Shown: one piece after another, positions 8,708 through 17,896 of the stretch
Layout: each line of letters opens with the position of its first letter
Position numbering within the stretch: position 1 is the first letter of the stretch
Position numbers and translations under genes: made by a program
Notes under the pieces: generated by a model
Databases searched by the model: none
Told to the model about the DNA's origin: nothing
The model's input: only the letters and a program-made list of their open reading frames with translations
Origin: Pseudomonadota bacterium
Lineage (GTDB): Bacteria > Pseudomonadota > Gammaproteobacteria > Steroidobacterales > Steroidobacteraceae
DNA length: 64,000 nucleotides
Direction of reading: 5' to 3'
Assembly: GCA_016713725.1 (NCBI GenBank)
Contig: JADJOO010000006.1
Span: 248,001-312,000 of the forward strand

Positions 8708-10291
8708 GCGACCGAGGCCGTGTGAAAAACACCGGCGCTAACGCGTTTGTAGCGCGAACCGACGACGAAGCATAGGCGGGCGTCACGCCCGCATCGCCGC
8801 GATCAGCAGTTGAACGCCCATGATCTGCATCACTCGCTTCAAGTTGTACGCCAGGACCTGCAGGCTCATCTCCGTTCGCACGCCGGGTAATCGCTTCGTC
8901 AGGAAGTGCGTCGCTCCCATCCACGATTTGAGCGTCCCGAACGTATGCTCCACGGTCTGGCGACGCAGCTGCCCGGCCTGCGGCATGCCGTCGATGCGTT
9001 GTTGCATCCGCTCGACCACGTCTTCGTGCTCCAAGCGGTTGATGCGCCGATACTGATCGGTGGTGCACGCGCCGCGGATCGGACACCTCGAGCACGCCGA
9101 TGACCAGTACTTGTGGATCACCATGCCCTTCTCGGTCGAGCTGAAGCGCCACGTGGCGTATTGCCCGGCAGGACAGCGATAGCGATCTCGCTTTGCCTCG
9201 TATTGGAAGTCGCGCTTATCGAAGCGGCCGGTGGTCGCCGAGTTCCGCGTGAGCGGCTTCGGCACGAGAGCCTTGATCTGCGCCTGTTCGCACTTGAGGA
9301 TCTCTTCACCGCTGAAGTAGCCGCGGTCGGCCAGCACCGTCAGATCCTGCGTGCCGAGCGTCTCCTGCGTCAGCTGCGCCATCGGGCTCAGTTGGTTGCG
9401 ATCGTGGCCTTCGTTCCCGATCTCGTGCGTCACGATTAGATGGTGCTTGGTGTCGACGGCGGCCTGCACGTTGTAGCCCACCATCCCCGTGCCGCGGCCG
9501 CTGGTGGCCATTGAGCGCGCATCGGGATCGGTCAGTGAGATCTGCTGGTCCGGTGTCGCTTCAAGCTGCCGCCCGATGGCCTCGAGCTTTTTCATCTGTG
9601 CACGCACCGTCGCAAGCTTTTCCTTGAGGTGCTCAACCCGCTCCTCAGGCACAAGTGACGGGTCGCGGTCTGCGCGATCGAGGTCGGCGAGGTAGCGTGC
9701 GATGCTCTGATCGAGCTGTTGCTGGCGGGCCTTGAGCTTGTGCGGCGTGAAGTTCTTGTCGCGGTTGTTCACCGCCTTGGAACTTGCTGCCGTCGATCGC
9801 CACCAGCGCCTGCTCGAACAGCCCGATCTCGCGGCACAGTTGCACGAACTGGCGGCAGGCCTGGCGGATGCCCGGGCCATTGTCACGACGGAAGTCGGCG
9901 ATCGTCTTGAAGTCCGGGGCGAGCCGCCCGGTGAGCCAGATCAACTCGAGGTTGCGCTGCGTCTCGCGCTCCAGGCGTCGGCTCGAGGGCAGACGGTTGA
10001 GGTAGCCGTAAACGTAGATCTTGAGCAGCGTGCCGGGATGGTACGCAGGCCGGCCGGTCGCCGCAGGCTCGGCGCCTTCGAAGCCAAGATTCGCCAGGTC
10101 GAGTTCGTCGACGAACGCGTCGACTGCGCGTACCGGGTTGTCCTCGGCGATCCAGTCGTCCAGTCTCTCTGGCAGCAGCGTGGACTGGGCTCGGCACTCG
10201 CCTTCGATGAACCGCTTCATCGTGCACCTCTTCGTGTGGCACGATGATATTCGCATAAATCACGCGATCGTTTTCACACAGCCTCGACCCG
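8708..10291 (-). mobile_element. IS1182-family insertion sequence, complete copy
   Basis: About 1.58 kb. Terminal inverted repeats are visible: CGAGGCCGTGTGAAAA on the left (from 8,713) and, reversed, CGAGGCTGTGTGAAAA on the right (to 10,286), with less matched outer bases. The right-hand 145 bases are identical to the window start. The single transposase gene reads leftwards. The exact left border and the target duplication are unclear. Confidence 0.85.
8783..10220 (-). pseudogene. IS1182-family DDE transposase, frameshifted
   Basis: Would encode about 478 aa. The ATG at 10,220 (MKRFIEGECRAQSTLLPERL) has AGAGG upstream. The N-terminal DUF772 domain is intact (ATGRPAYHPGTLLKIYVYGY, LAPDFKTIADFRRDNG), as is the DDE catalytic part (LVAIDGSKF, GYNVQAAVDTKHHLIVTHE, LADRGYFSGEE, VEHTFGTLKSWMG) and a zinc-like CPAG/CSRCPIRGAC segment. 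One extra C near 9,780 (TTCCAAGG where TTCAAGG is expected) shifts the frame right after the first catalytic Asp. The identical fragment at 1-145 does not reach this site, so it cannot say whether the shift is shared. Confidence 0.85.
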
Positions 10292-10300
10292 AAGTAGCCG

Positions 10301-10696
10301 CTAGGTCTCCGCATCGTGGCGGTGACTCATTGGCCGTAGATCCGTGATTTGAGGTAGTTCGCTGGGCGTCTCCTGGCCGTCGATCGACCAGAAGTCCATG
10401 CCTGCGAGCATTCCGTTACGCAAGAACGCGAACACGCCACACAGGTTGCCACGTGACGTTCTCCACCAGAAGTCGGATACCACCTCCATACCCGAGTTCG
10501 CCGGCGGAACAGCGCCATCGACGCTGAAGTCGATGCTGCAACAACCGCACTGACATCTCGATGAAACTCTGAGGCGGTCAACCTGCGAGACAGCTGGCTT
10601 CGCGGAAGCCTCGCCATTCTGAAGCAACCACGTCAGCACCGCCGTCTCGTCTGGCGTCAGTACTCGGTCTTCGTTATTGCGATCGGTAATCGGCAC
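10301..10696 (-). CDS. Hypothetical cysteine-rich small protein
   Basis: 131 aa if it starts at the GTG at 10,696 (MPITDRNNEDRVLTPDETAV); the open frame extends to 10,759 without an ATG near a ribosome site. Seen in the sequence: a helical N-terminus (LTPDETAVLTWLLQNGEA), a dense CQCGCCSIDFSVDG motif near residue 48, and a well-ordered end (GVFAFLRNGMLAGMDFWSIDG, TPSELP). The pattern is that of a folded cytoplasmic protein, but I do not recognise the family. Its stop codon lies 10 bp from the IS1182-type border. Confidence 0.5.
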   Translation of the reverse strand: MPITDRNNEDRVLTPDETAVLTWLLQNGEASAKPAVSQVDRLRVSSRCQCGCCSIDFSVDGAVPPANSGMEVVSDFWWRTSRGNLCGVFAFLRNGMLAGMDFWSIDGQETPSELPQITDLRPMSHRHDAET

Positions 10697-10743
10697 GTGA
10701 GTGTGATTCGCCCCATTTCCCGGATTCGTCAAAGGTCTGCTTG

Positions 10744-10766
10744 TGGCCGATATTACCAATTCGCGA
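10744..10766 (+). repeat. Dispersed repeat, left half
   Basis: TGGCCGATATTACCAATTCG resembles the left half at 1,964-1,981. No right half follows. Confidence 0.3.
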
Positions 10767-10835
10767 ACGTCTGCTATCTACTGGAACTTGCGGCAGTTGC
10801 CAACACGTCTCGGTGACAGAGCAAAGGAATGGTGT

Positions 10836-10854
10836 CTCCCGGCTTTGCCGGGAG
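10836..10854. repeat. Short perfect hairpin, REP-like
   Basis: CTCCCGGC-TTT-GCCGGGAG is a perfect 8-bp stem. With two further CTCCCG/GGGAG motifs up to 10,960 it forms a small cluster of similar palindromes between the hypothetical gene and the TonB receptor gene, which looks like a REP cluster. Confidence 0.5.
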
Positions 10855-10933
10855 TCCGACTCTCCCGCTGCCGCGTCAGTGGGAGAAGGCAGGGGTAGGC
10901 TCGTCGCTGCAGGCCCACCCGTGCTGCGCGCAG

Positions 10934-10960
10934 CCTCTCCCGGCAAGTCGCCGGGAGAGG
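10934..10960 (-). terminator. Strong hairpin after TonB receptor gene
   Basis: An 11-bp perfect stem (CCTCTCCCGGC/GCCGGGAGAGG, 5-nt loop) lies 7 bases past the receptor stop codon. No U-tract follows on the minus strand, so it may be a processing or REP hairpin, but its position fits the 3' end of the long minus-strand operon. Confidence 0.5.
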
Positions 10961-10967
10961 CGCAACG

Positions 10968-13409
10968 TCAGAACGCGACCCGGAAATCGAAGCCCCATGC
11001 ACGTGGCTCCGAGATCGACGCGAAGGGCGTGCCAAACGTGTTGGCGGTGATGTTGTTGACGCCGGTCACGTACTGGTCGTCGAACACGTTCGTCACGAAC
11101 GCCGCCACGCCGTAGCGATCGTCGGTGCTGGACCACGCCAGGCGCAGGTCGGTGCGGTTCGTCGATTCGCCCACCTGGAAGTTCGGGCTGGACTGGCAGG
11201 TGCCCTGCAGCTGGGAATCGGCATTGCAGCGCGATTCGCCGCGGTAGGCGTGCATGGCCGACAGGTCGAGCTTGCCGTAGGTACCGAACGACCATACGTA
11301 ACTGGCGCCGAGGGAGGACGACCAGCGAGGCTCGCCGGTCGGCTCGCCCGAGAGGTCGACGCCGCCTGGCGTGACGTAGTCCTTGTAGGTCGCGTCGATG
11401 TAAGCGAGGTTGGCCGTCAGGGTGAAAGCGTCCACCGGCTGCCAGCGTGCGTCGACGTCGAGACCGTAGGCCTCGTCGTCGCTGGAATCGATCAGGTACC
11501 TGCAGACCTCGCCTGCGGGGCACTCGAGCGAGATCGACTGCTTGTCGTAGTAGACGTAGTAGAAGACCGAGGCGTTGACGATCAGGCCGATGTCCGCGAA
11601 CAGGCTCTTCACGCCGCCCTCGACGTTCCAGACGTCCTCGTTGTCGAACCTGGACAGCGGTTGCACGCTGTTGAAGCCGCCAGCCTTGTAACCCTTTGCC
11701 AGCGACCCGAACACCATCACGTCCGGCGTAACCCTGTAGTCGATCACCAGGCGCGGGCTGATGTCGTCCCACGAGTCCTGCAACTTCACCTTCTGCCCCT
11801 CGATCTCCTGCCCGTTGATGGGCGGGAAGGCAAACACGACGTCGAAGTTGTAGGCCTCCGGCGGGATCGGCCACGCGGGATCGGCAAAGAATCCGGCGGC
11901 CTCCAGGGCCGCGACGGTAGCGTCCAGTTCCGGCGCCTGCCGCGGACCGTTCAGCCAGCTGAACTCCTTCTCGTCGTGCGTGTAGCGCAAGCCGAACGTG
12001 ACGTTCATGCGGTCTGTCGCGTGCCAGATCACGTCGCCGAACAGCGCCGTCGCCTCGAACGTGCCCTCGTTGTTCATCACCTCGCGCCACGGCAGCCCGC
12101 GCATCGTCAGCGGAATCCCGTTAGCGGCGAGCACGTCGCTGGTAAAGCCGAACAGCGTGCCGTCGGGCGTGCCGGCGAGCCCGAGGTTGCGCAGCACGGT
12201 GTCGATGCTGTCCGTGAAGGCATGCGTATCGCTCGCCTGCTTCGCGTCTTCCGAGTAGTAGCTCACGCCCGCCACCCAGTCGATCGCGTCGCTCTGGCCT
12301 GAGAGCTTGAACTCCTGGTAGAAGCTCGTGTTGTCCTCGACGTTGGCCGTGTCGAAATACAGCGCGATTCGGTTGGTGCCGTCCTCGTCTTCCCGGTTGA
12401 CCGTCTCGAACGTCCGTCACGCGGTGGTCGAACGGAAGTCCGACCAGCTGAACGCGTGATCGATGAACAACGTCGCAGCATCCAGCTTGCGCGATTCCTC
12501 GTTGCCGATGACGTCGTTGTAGACCGGAGCCTTGAGTGGATTGAGGTAGGTTGCGGGCTCCGGCGGAAACGGTGCGTTCGTGTCGTTGGGGCCGAGCGCG
12601 ACCAGGCCGATCGCAGGACGCGCAAGCTGGTCGATCTGGTCGTGGTCCCAGGTCAGCGTGGCCGACGTTTCGTCGGTGATGTCCCACTTGAGCGCGGCAC
12701 GCATGGCCCAGTTTTCCTCCGGCCAGAGGTCCTTGCCCGTCGCGGCATCCTCCACCCAGCCGTCGCTCTGGTTCCAGACGCCATTCACACGCAGCGCAAC
12801 GGTATCGCTGAGCGGCACGTTGACCATGCCGTCGATCCGCCGCTTGTTGTTCTCACCGAGGCGCAGGCGCACCAACCCGTCGAATTCGTCCGCCGGCTGG
12901 CGTGTGACGATCGACACGGCGCCCGCGGCGCTGTTGCGACCGAACAGCGTGCCTTGCGGCCCCTTCAGCACTTCGATGCGCTCGATGTCGTTGAACGCCA
13001 GCAGCGACGACCCGGACCGGGCGGAATAGACGCCGTCAACATAGACACCGACCGCCGAATCCGTGCCGACGCCGAAGTCACTGGTCTGGACGCCGCGGAT
13101 CTGGTACTTCGGTTGCGTCGGGCTGTCGCTCGAGACGACCAGACCGGGCACGAACCCGTTCAGGTCGCCCATGTCCTCCGCCGCCACGTCGTTCAGCAGA
13201 TCGTTGCCGACGACCTGGATCGCGATCGGCACCTCCTGCAGCGCCTGCTCGCGCCGCTGCGCGGTAACCACGACCACTTCGAGCACGGAAGTCACCGCCG
13301 CTGTGTCCTGCGCAACGACCGGTCGCGGTGCGACAAGCGCCGCAAATGCGGCGTTGCTGGCGAGGACAGTCGCGATGGCGCGCGTCAGCTTGCGATTGCG
13401 TTGAATCAT
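10968..13409 (-). pseudogene. TonB-dependent receptor, interrupted by one in-frame TGA
   Basis: About 813 aa. The start at 13,409 (MIQRNRKLTRAIATVLASNA) is favoured by GGGGGA 5 nt upstream over an ATG at 13,433. Signal peptide to about residue 34; TonB-box-like LEVVVVTAQRREQ; plug domain with VPIAIQVVGNDLL, QIRGVQ, VGVYVDGVY and IERIEVLKGPQGTLFGRNSA; then a beta-barrel ending in aromatic WGFDFRVAF, the usual outer-membrane signal. A TGA at 12,419-12,417 falls in-frame in RSTTA-stop-RTFETVNRED, where relatives carry Trp or Tyr; the same frame continues to the end. So it is a point nonsense change or a base-call error, not a frameshift. The receptor probably imports the substrate of the alkB operon, of which it is the last gene. 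Confidence 0.85.
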
Positions 13410-13448
13410 CGAATCCCCCAATGAGTGTTTCATCTGCTTTGAGTCGGC

Positions 13449-14990
13449 TCAGTTCTTCGCGGCAAGCATGTATTTCGCGACGGCCAGGCGCGTCTCCGGA
13501 TCGAGGTAGTCCTGCGGCGGCATTTCCGGGTAATCCGGCCGCTTCTTGACCGGTTTCGCAATGTAGTCGGCGAGGCCCTGCGGGTTGTCGAGGTAGAGCG
13601 CCTGGATTACCTGCACCGGCGGCCCGATCATCCGGCCGTTGTAGATGTGGCAGCCGCTGCAGATGCCGAGGAACGCGACCTTGCCGCGCTCGCCGATGTC
13701 GATTTTGCGCGGCGGCACCGGCGGCAGCAGGTACGTCGAGACGTTGGCAGTGTGCGTGAAGTCGCATTCGACGAAATCGCCGACACCGGCCGTGACGTAC
13801 TGGTGCCGGTTGACGATGCAGCTGCCCGGACTGGGGCCGACCCGGATGATGTCGAGGTTCTTCCCGCCCTTGCCCTCGGCCAGCAACAGCGCCTTGCCCT
13901 CGGGGATCGTGTCGTAACCGTTGTTGAGCATCACGTTGTCCAGCAACCGCACGCGGTCCGAGTTCGGCTCCGACTCTGGGTCGACGGTGATGTTGGCGGC
14001 GTGGCCGTGATCAGTGACGATGATTCCCGCCACCTTGTTGTTCGAGATGACGTTGCCCTCGATCACGACATCGTCCGCTGCCATCACCAGGATGCCCGTG
14101 CCGGAAGGGATGCCCGCCACCGTCGAGCCGGGTGCACCGAAATTCCTGGTGTTGTTGTCGACGACGAAGTTGTTCCGGAAGATCACGTCCTGCGTGGTCT
14201 TGATCGGCAGGCCCGGCGTGACGAACGCCAGCAGCCCGCCCGTGTTGTCGTGCACGTAGTTGTTCTCGACGATCGCGTGGCGGCTGTTCTCGATCTCGAT
14301 GCCGGCCACGCTGTCGAACACTTCGTTGTGCGCGACGTGGACATTGTCGCTCATGCCGATGTAGATCGCCGCGTCCGCGATGCGCGAGACGACGTTGTGC
14401 TCGACGACGCCGTTCTGGCCGAGCTGCGGGAAGATGCCATAGACACCGGTATCGACGATCACGTTGTTGCGGATCTCGAAGTTGTTGCCGGCCTGGCCCA
14501 TCACGCCGTTGCCCTTGTAGTTGCGGATCTCGAGGTTCTCGACGACGAAGTTGTTGCCGGAATAGAGAATCGCGTCGTTGAGCTGCTTCTTGCCGTCGAG
14601 TACCGGGCGGCGGCCCGCTTCGATCACGCCGATAATCCGGATGTTGTCCTTGTCGATGTAGACCGTCTCGGAGTACGTGCCGGGCATCACGCGGATCGTC
14701 GTGCCGGGCTCCGCGTTCTTGACGGCCTGCACGATCGACTCCCCGTCCTTGACGACGACCGATTTGCTGCCCGCCGGTCCCGCCACGGACTTGATCGAGC
14801 CCGCATTTGCGACAGACTGCACTTTCCCGGCCGTCTCGCCTTCGGCCTTGAACCCGCCCGCGTACTCCGCGCCGCCGGCCGACGAAGTGATCACCATGTC
14901 CGACTTGGAAGCCCGCCCGAGGTAGGCGCCGCCCGCAAACGCAGCTGCGATCGCAGCGATGGCGAGTACGGTCTTTACGATCTTGTTCAT
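13449..14990 (-). CDS. Exported right-handed beta-helix protein with C-terminal cytochrome c domain
   Basis: 513 aa. N-terminal signal or anchor (KIVKTVLAIAAIAAAFAGGAYLG). Residues 80-400 are parallel beta-helix, pectate-lyase/NosD-like, with rungs such as GTTIRVMPGTYSETVYID, NFVVENLEIRNYKGNGVMGQ, AAIYIGMSDNVHVAHNEVFD and GILVMAADDVVIEGNVISNN. After a cysteine-containing linker a cytochrome c domain follows, with the single haem motif CSGCH (about 443-447) and a Met-rich end (YPEMPPQDYLDPETR). Its ATG overlaps the peroxidase stop codon by 4 bp, so the two are translationally coupled. The fold suggests polysaccharide or surface binding; the haem links it to the neighbouring cytochromes. I know of no named function for this fusion. 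Confidence 0.8.
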   Translation of the reverse strand: MNKIVKTVLAIAAIAAAFAGGAYLGRASKSDMVITSSAGGAEYAGGFKAEGETAGKVQSVANAGSIKSVAGPAGSKSVVVKDGESIVQAVKNAEPGTTIRVMPGTYSETVYIDKDNIRIIGVIEAGRRPVLDGKKQLNDAILYSGNNFVVENLEIRNYKGNGVMGQAGNNFEIRNNVIVDTGVYGIFPQLGQNGVVEHNVVSRIADAAIYIGMSDNVHVAHNEVFDSVAGIEIENSRHAIVENNYVHDNTGGLLAFVTPGLPIKTTQDVIFRNNFVVDNNTRNFGAPGSTVAGIPSGTGILVMAADDVVIEGNVISNNKVAGIIVTDHGHAANITVDPESEPNSDRVRLLDNVMLNNGYDTIPEGKALLLAEGKGGKNLDIIRVGPSPGSCIVNRHQYVTAGVGDFVECDFTHTANVSTYLLPPVPPRKIDIGERGKVAFLGICSGCHIYNGRMIGPPVQVIQALYLDNPQGLADYIAKPVKKRPDYPEMPPQDYLDPETRLAVAKYMLAAKN

Positions 14991-16184
14991 GTACGGGTTC
15001 CCCTGGGGTTGTCGAGCGGCGGCAGGCCCGAGGGCACGCGTCGCGGAATTTCAGGCATGAAGGCCTCGTCGGTCAGCGTCTGCAGGAAATCGACCAGCAG
15101 GCCCACTTCGGTTGCGGTCAGGTTCGGCGAGCTGATGTGCCAGTGCAGGTACAGCGTCTCGCCTGGTGGAACGGCGTTGCCACGGCCCCTGTTGTAGAAC
15201 TCCACGGTCTCGCGCAACGTGCCGAAAGCGCCGGAATGCATGTACGGCGCCGTGCGCGCGATGTTGCGCAGCGTCGGCACCTTGAATCCGCCCCGCAGCC
15301 TGATTGCATGAAAGGTCCTTTCGGCGCCGGCATCGAACGCGTGCCCGGCCGGCTCGGGCGCGCCGATCACGGCCACCTGCCCGTTGGTGAAGAGCGGCGG
15401 CGTGTCGCATTCCGCGCACCGCGCCACGAACGAGCGGAAGACGTTGAGGCCTGCGAGTTCGCGCTCATTCAACGCGGCCGCGTAACCGTGCGCATAACGG
15501 TCGTAGCGGCTGTTGAGCGAGGTAGACCTGTGCCGCCGTGATCGCGTCGCCGCCACCCGGGAACGCCTGGCGGAACAGGCGGCGATAGGTCGAACTGGCA
15601 TTGAGGTTGCGCAACAGTCGTGCCGGCTCGTTGCCCATCTCGCGCGGCGAAAAGAGCGGACCCTGCGCCTGCGCCTCCAGCGAGCTGACGCGGGCATCCC
15701 AAAAGAAGGACTGCAGGAACGCTACGTTCCAGAGTGTCGGCGCCGCACGACCGGCATCCTGGCCGCGGATCCCGATCGAACGCGGCTTGCCATCGGCGAA
15801 TCCACGATCCGGCCGGTGACAACTCGCGCAGGACTGCGTGCCATCGCCCGACAGAAGCGGGTCGAAGAAAAGGTAACGGCCAAGGTCGATCTGCTCGGGC
15901 CGGAAACCGTCCCGGTGCTGCGGCAGCGATGTGCGCGTCCCGCCCACGCCCCGGTCCTGCAGCGAATCGTAGAACTGGTAGAGATCACGCAGTTCGCAGG
16001 TTCCGTCGGCCATCCGCTCGAAGCTCGGCGGACAGCGTTCACTGAGGACGAAGCCGTCCGCGGCCGCCGTCGCCGTCGCCGTCGCCGGGCGCATGCCGGC
16101 ACGCGTCATCGCCACCGCTGCAACTGCCGCAGCAACCACCAGCACGCTAGCGAGCAGCAACGGCCGTACCGACCTGGAATTCAA
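14987..16184 (-). pseudogene. MauG/CcpA-type di-haem peroxidase, frameshifted
   Basis: About 398 aa if repaired. N-terminal membrane/signal stretch (PLLLASVLVVAAAVAAVAM) from a TTG start at 16,184, 4 bases after the cytochrome c4 stop. First domain: IDLGRYLFFDPLLSGDGTQS, haem motif CASCH (about 117-121), PTLWNVAFLQSFFWDGR-like segment. After AITAAQVYL near 15,515 one extra base shifts the frame; the second domain continues with NSRYDRYAHG, ELAGLNVFRSF, a CAECD motif and TLRNIARTAPYMHSGAFGTL. The second motif should be CxxCH: His is replaced by Asp (GAC at about 15,404), which would remove an axial haem ligand. Family members oxidise peroxide or, like MauG, modify partner proteins. Confidence 0.8.
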
Positions 16185-16188
16185 TTCG

Positions 16189-16824
16189 TCACCGCACAGT
16201 TCCGACCGCGTGGATATGGCCGATCACGTCGTCGAGTTCGCGTTCGCTGGCGAGCGTGGCCGCCATGAGTGCCATCTGCTTGCCGTAGCGATCCTGCGGC
16301 TGCGCGCCGCGCAGTCCTTTGCTGAAATTCCGGTGCTGACGCTTGATGTAGGCCGCATCCAGGCCGGCAAGGCGCGGTGCGGACAGCGCTTCATTGCCTT
16401 CGGCCCGACCGCCGTGGCACGCGCCGCATTTGCCTTGGTACAGGTTGTTGCCGTTGCGCGCGTCGAACTTGCCGCCTGGCTTCACACCAGTCTTTGGCAA
16501 CGCGGCGATGTAGGTCACGACTGCAGCGATTGCCTTGTCATCGGGCAGCGCCGCCTGCGACCCGGCACGCATCTGCGCCCCGTAGCTGTCGTCCTGGTGC
16601 GAGCCGCGCAGACGCGTCCGGAAGTACAGCAGTTGCCGCTGCAGGTAGGCAACCTGTTGGCCCGCAAGCGCGGGTGCGCCGAGGCCTGGATCGCCTTCCG
16701 CCCTCGCGCCATGACAGGCTGCGCAAGTGGCATAGATCTGCTGCCCACTGGCGGCAAACGCACCTGCGTTCACGACACACGCCAACAGGCATGCCCCGAA
16801 TCGCGACATACGGCGCGGCCGCAT
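16189..16824 (-). CDS. Di-haem cytochrome c4-like protein
   Basis: 211 aa. The ATG at 16,824 has GAGG upstream and starts a signal peptide (MRPRRMSRFGACLLACVVNA, cleavage near AFAAS). Two homologous cytochrome c halves: CAACH (about 34-38) with GDPGLGAPALAGQQVAYLQRQL, and CGACH (about 132-136) with APRLAGLDAAYIKRQHRNF; a Met ligand follows in each (AQMRAGS, KQMALMA). Periplasmic electron carrier, as for cytochromes c4 that pass electrons to oxidases or peroxidases. It lies between the dioxygenase and the peroxidase gene in the same operon. Confidence 0.85.
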   Translation of the reverse strand: MRPRRMSRFGACLLACVVNAGAFAASGQQIYATCAACHGARAEGDPGLGAPALAGQQVAYLQRQLLYFRTRLRGSHQDDSYGAQMRAGSQAALPDDKAIAAVVTYIAALPKTGVKPGGKFDARNGNNLYQGKCGACHGGRAEGNEALSAPRLAGLDAAYIKRQHRNFSKGLRGAQPQDRYGKQMALMAATLASERELDDVIGHIHAVGTVR

Positions 16825-16942
16825 CAACACCTCGATTTCCCCCGTCGGCGCATGAAATCCTGCGCCTTCCTTGTTCGCAGCGGTGCGCATTAAAACACCG
16901 GGCGCATGCGTCGCGCAAAGCACGACCCCGGTTTCAACCCGC

Positions 16943-17566
16943 TCAACGATCCGGGTGAACCCAACGGAAGGTCAAGTTGATGCGTACCCCGACCGGTCTC
17001 GCGGTCTTCGGCACCGCGTGCAGGTACGCATGCTGTGTCTGCCCCGCCATCAGCAGCAGGTCCCCGTGCGCCAGGTCCAGCGTGTTGGCTGCACTACGCG
17101 AGCGGCGGTGACGCAACTTGAACCGTCTGGTCGTACCGAGGGACACCGAGGCGATGACCGGCTCGCGACCGAGTTCTGGCTCATCGTCGGCGTGCCAGCC
17201 CATGCCGTCGCGACCATCGCGATACAGGTTCAACAGCACGCTGTTATAGCGATGCGCCGTGAGTTCCTCGACACGATGGCGAATCTGCTGCAGTTCGGGC
17301 GTCCACGGCAACGGCTCGTGCACCGTTCCGGAGTACGTGTACGCCGTCCCGGGATCGCCGTGCCACGCAACGAGTCGCGGCACGCGCCTGCGCTCGCCGA
17401 AAATCACGATCTCCTCCTGCTGCCAGTCGATCCGCGTGCGCAACAGAGCCAGCAGGTCGTCGGCCTCGGCGGGCTGGAAAGCAGGTCGCCAGAGCCGGAC
17501 GTCGGCGTCCGGCAAGTTGAGCTGCAGCGGTTCAGTCGACAGCAGCGGCAGGTTGGCTGGAGACAT
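16943..17566 (-). CDS. AlkB-family Fe(II)/2-oxoglutarate dioxygenase (ALKBH2/3-like)
   Basis: 207 aa, the usual length. The iron ligands are present as H125-x-D127 in GWHADDEP and H183 in AYLHAVPK; the 2-oxoglutarate arginines are R195 and R201 in GVRINLTFRW. Substrate-lid pieces PRLVAWHGD and VIASVSLGTTRRFKLRH match repair dioxygenases that remove methyl or other alkyl lesions from DNA or RNA. The start lies inside the ferredoxin gene (35-bp overlap), so it is co-expressed with the alkane hydroxylase. It is not related to the AlkB hydroxylase despite the shared name. A role in protecting nucleic acid from products of hydrocarbon oxidation is an inference from location. Confidence 0.85.
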   Translation of the reverse strand: MSPANLPLLSTEPLQLNLPDADVRLWRPAFQPAEADDLLALLRTRIDWQQEEIVIFGERRRVPRLVAWHGDPGTAYTYSGTVHEPLPWTPELQQIRHRVEELTAHRYNSVLLNLYRDGRDGMGWHADDEPELGREPVIASVSLGTTRRFKLRHRRSRSAANTLDLAHGDLLLMAGQTQHAYLHAVPKTARPVGVRINLTFRWVHPDR

Positions 17567-17894
17567 CCGCCGCGAGCGTAGCCTTCATCCGGTCCAGATG
17601 CACCCGCACCCTGCCCTTGGGCTGCGACTGGCAGGCGAGCACGTACCGCTGCTGCAGTTGCTCGCGCGAGAGCACGTAGGACGTGTCCGTCAGCGCGCGG
17701 ACGTCGCCATCGAGCAGGCGGCACCGGCACGTCGTGCAACTGCCGACGCGGCACCGCGATGGCCACGGCAGGCCTTGCGCCAGCGCGGCCTGCAGGATCG
17801 TCTGCCCCGGCGCGACGTCGAACTCCCAGCCGAACGGCTCGACGCTGACCTTCGCGGCTTCCGGTTCGCTACGTTTGAAGAGATTGCGCAGCAC
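17532..17894 (-). CDS. [2Fe-2S] plant-type ferredoxin
   Basis: 120 aa. Cluster cysteines C48-x4-C53-x2-C56-x31-C88 match the plant-type/xylene-monooxygenase ferredoxin motif (SRCRVGSCTTCRC, then VLACQS). No reductase domain is attached. It starts 2 bases after the monooxygenase stop codon, so it is the likely electron donor of that enzyme, in place of the rubredoxin found in classical alkane hydroxylase systems. Its own reductase gene is not in the window. Confidence 0.85.
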   Translation of the reverse strand: MLRNLFKRSEPEAAKVSVEPFGWEFDVAPGQTILQAALAQGLPWPSRCRVGSCTTCRCRLLDGDVRALTDTSYVLSREQLQQRYVLACQSQPKGRVRVHLDRMKATLAADVSSQPAAAVD

Positions 17895-17896
17895 GA

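Noticed and set aside
8783..10220. Programmed frameshift in the IS1182-type transposase
   Set aside because: No slippery heptamer at the junction and IS1182 transposases are single-frame; one added C explains it.
12417..12419. Selenocysteine or recoded TGA in the TonB receptor
   Set aside because: No SECIS-like hairpin follows and TonB receptors have no selenocysteine; relatives carry Trp or Tyr here.
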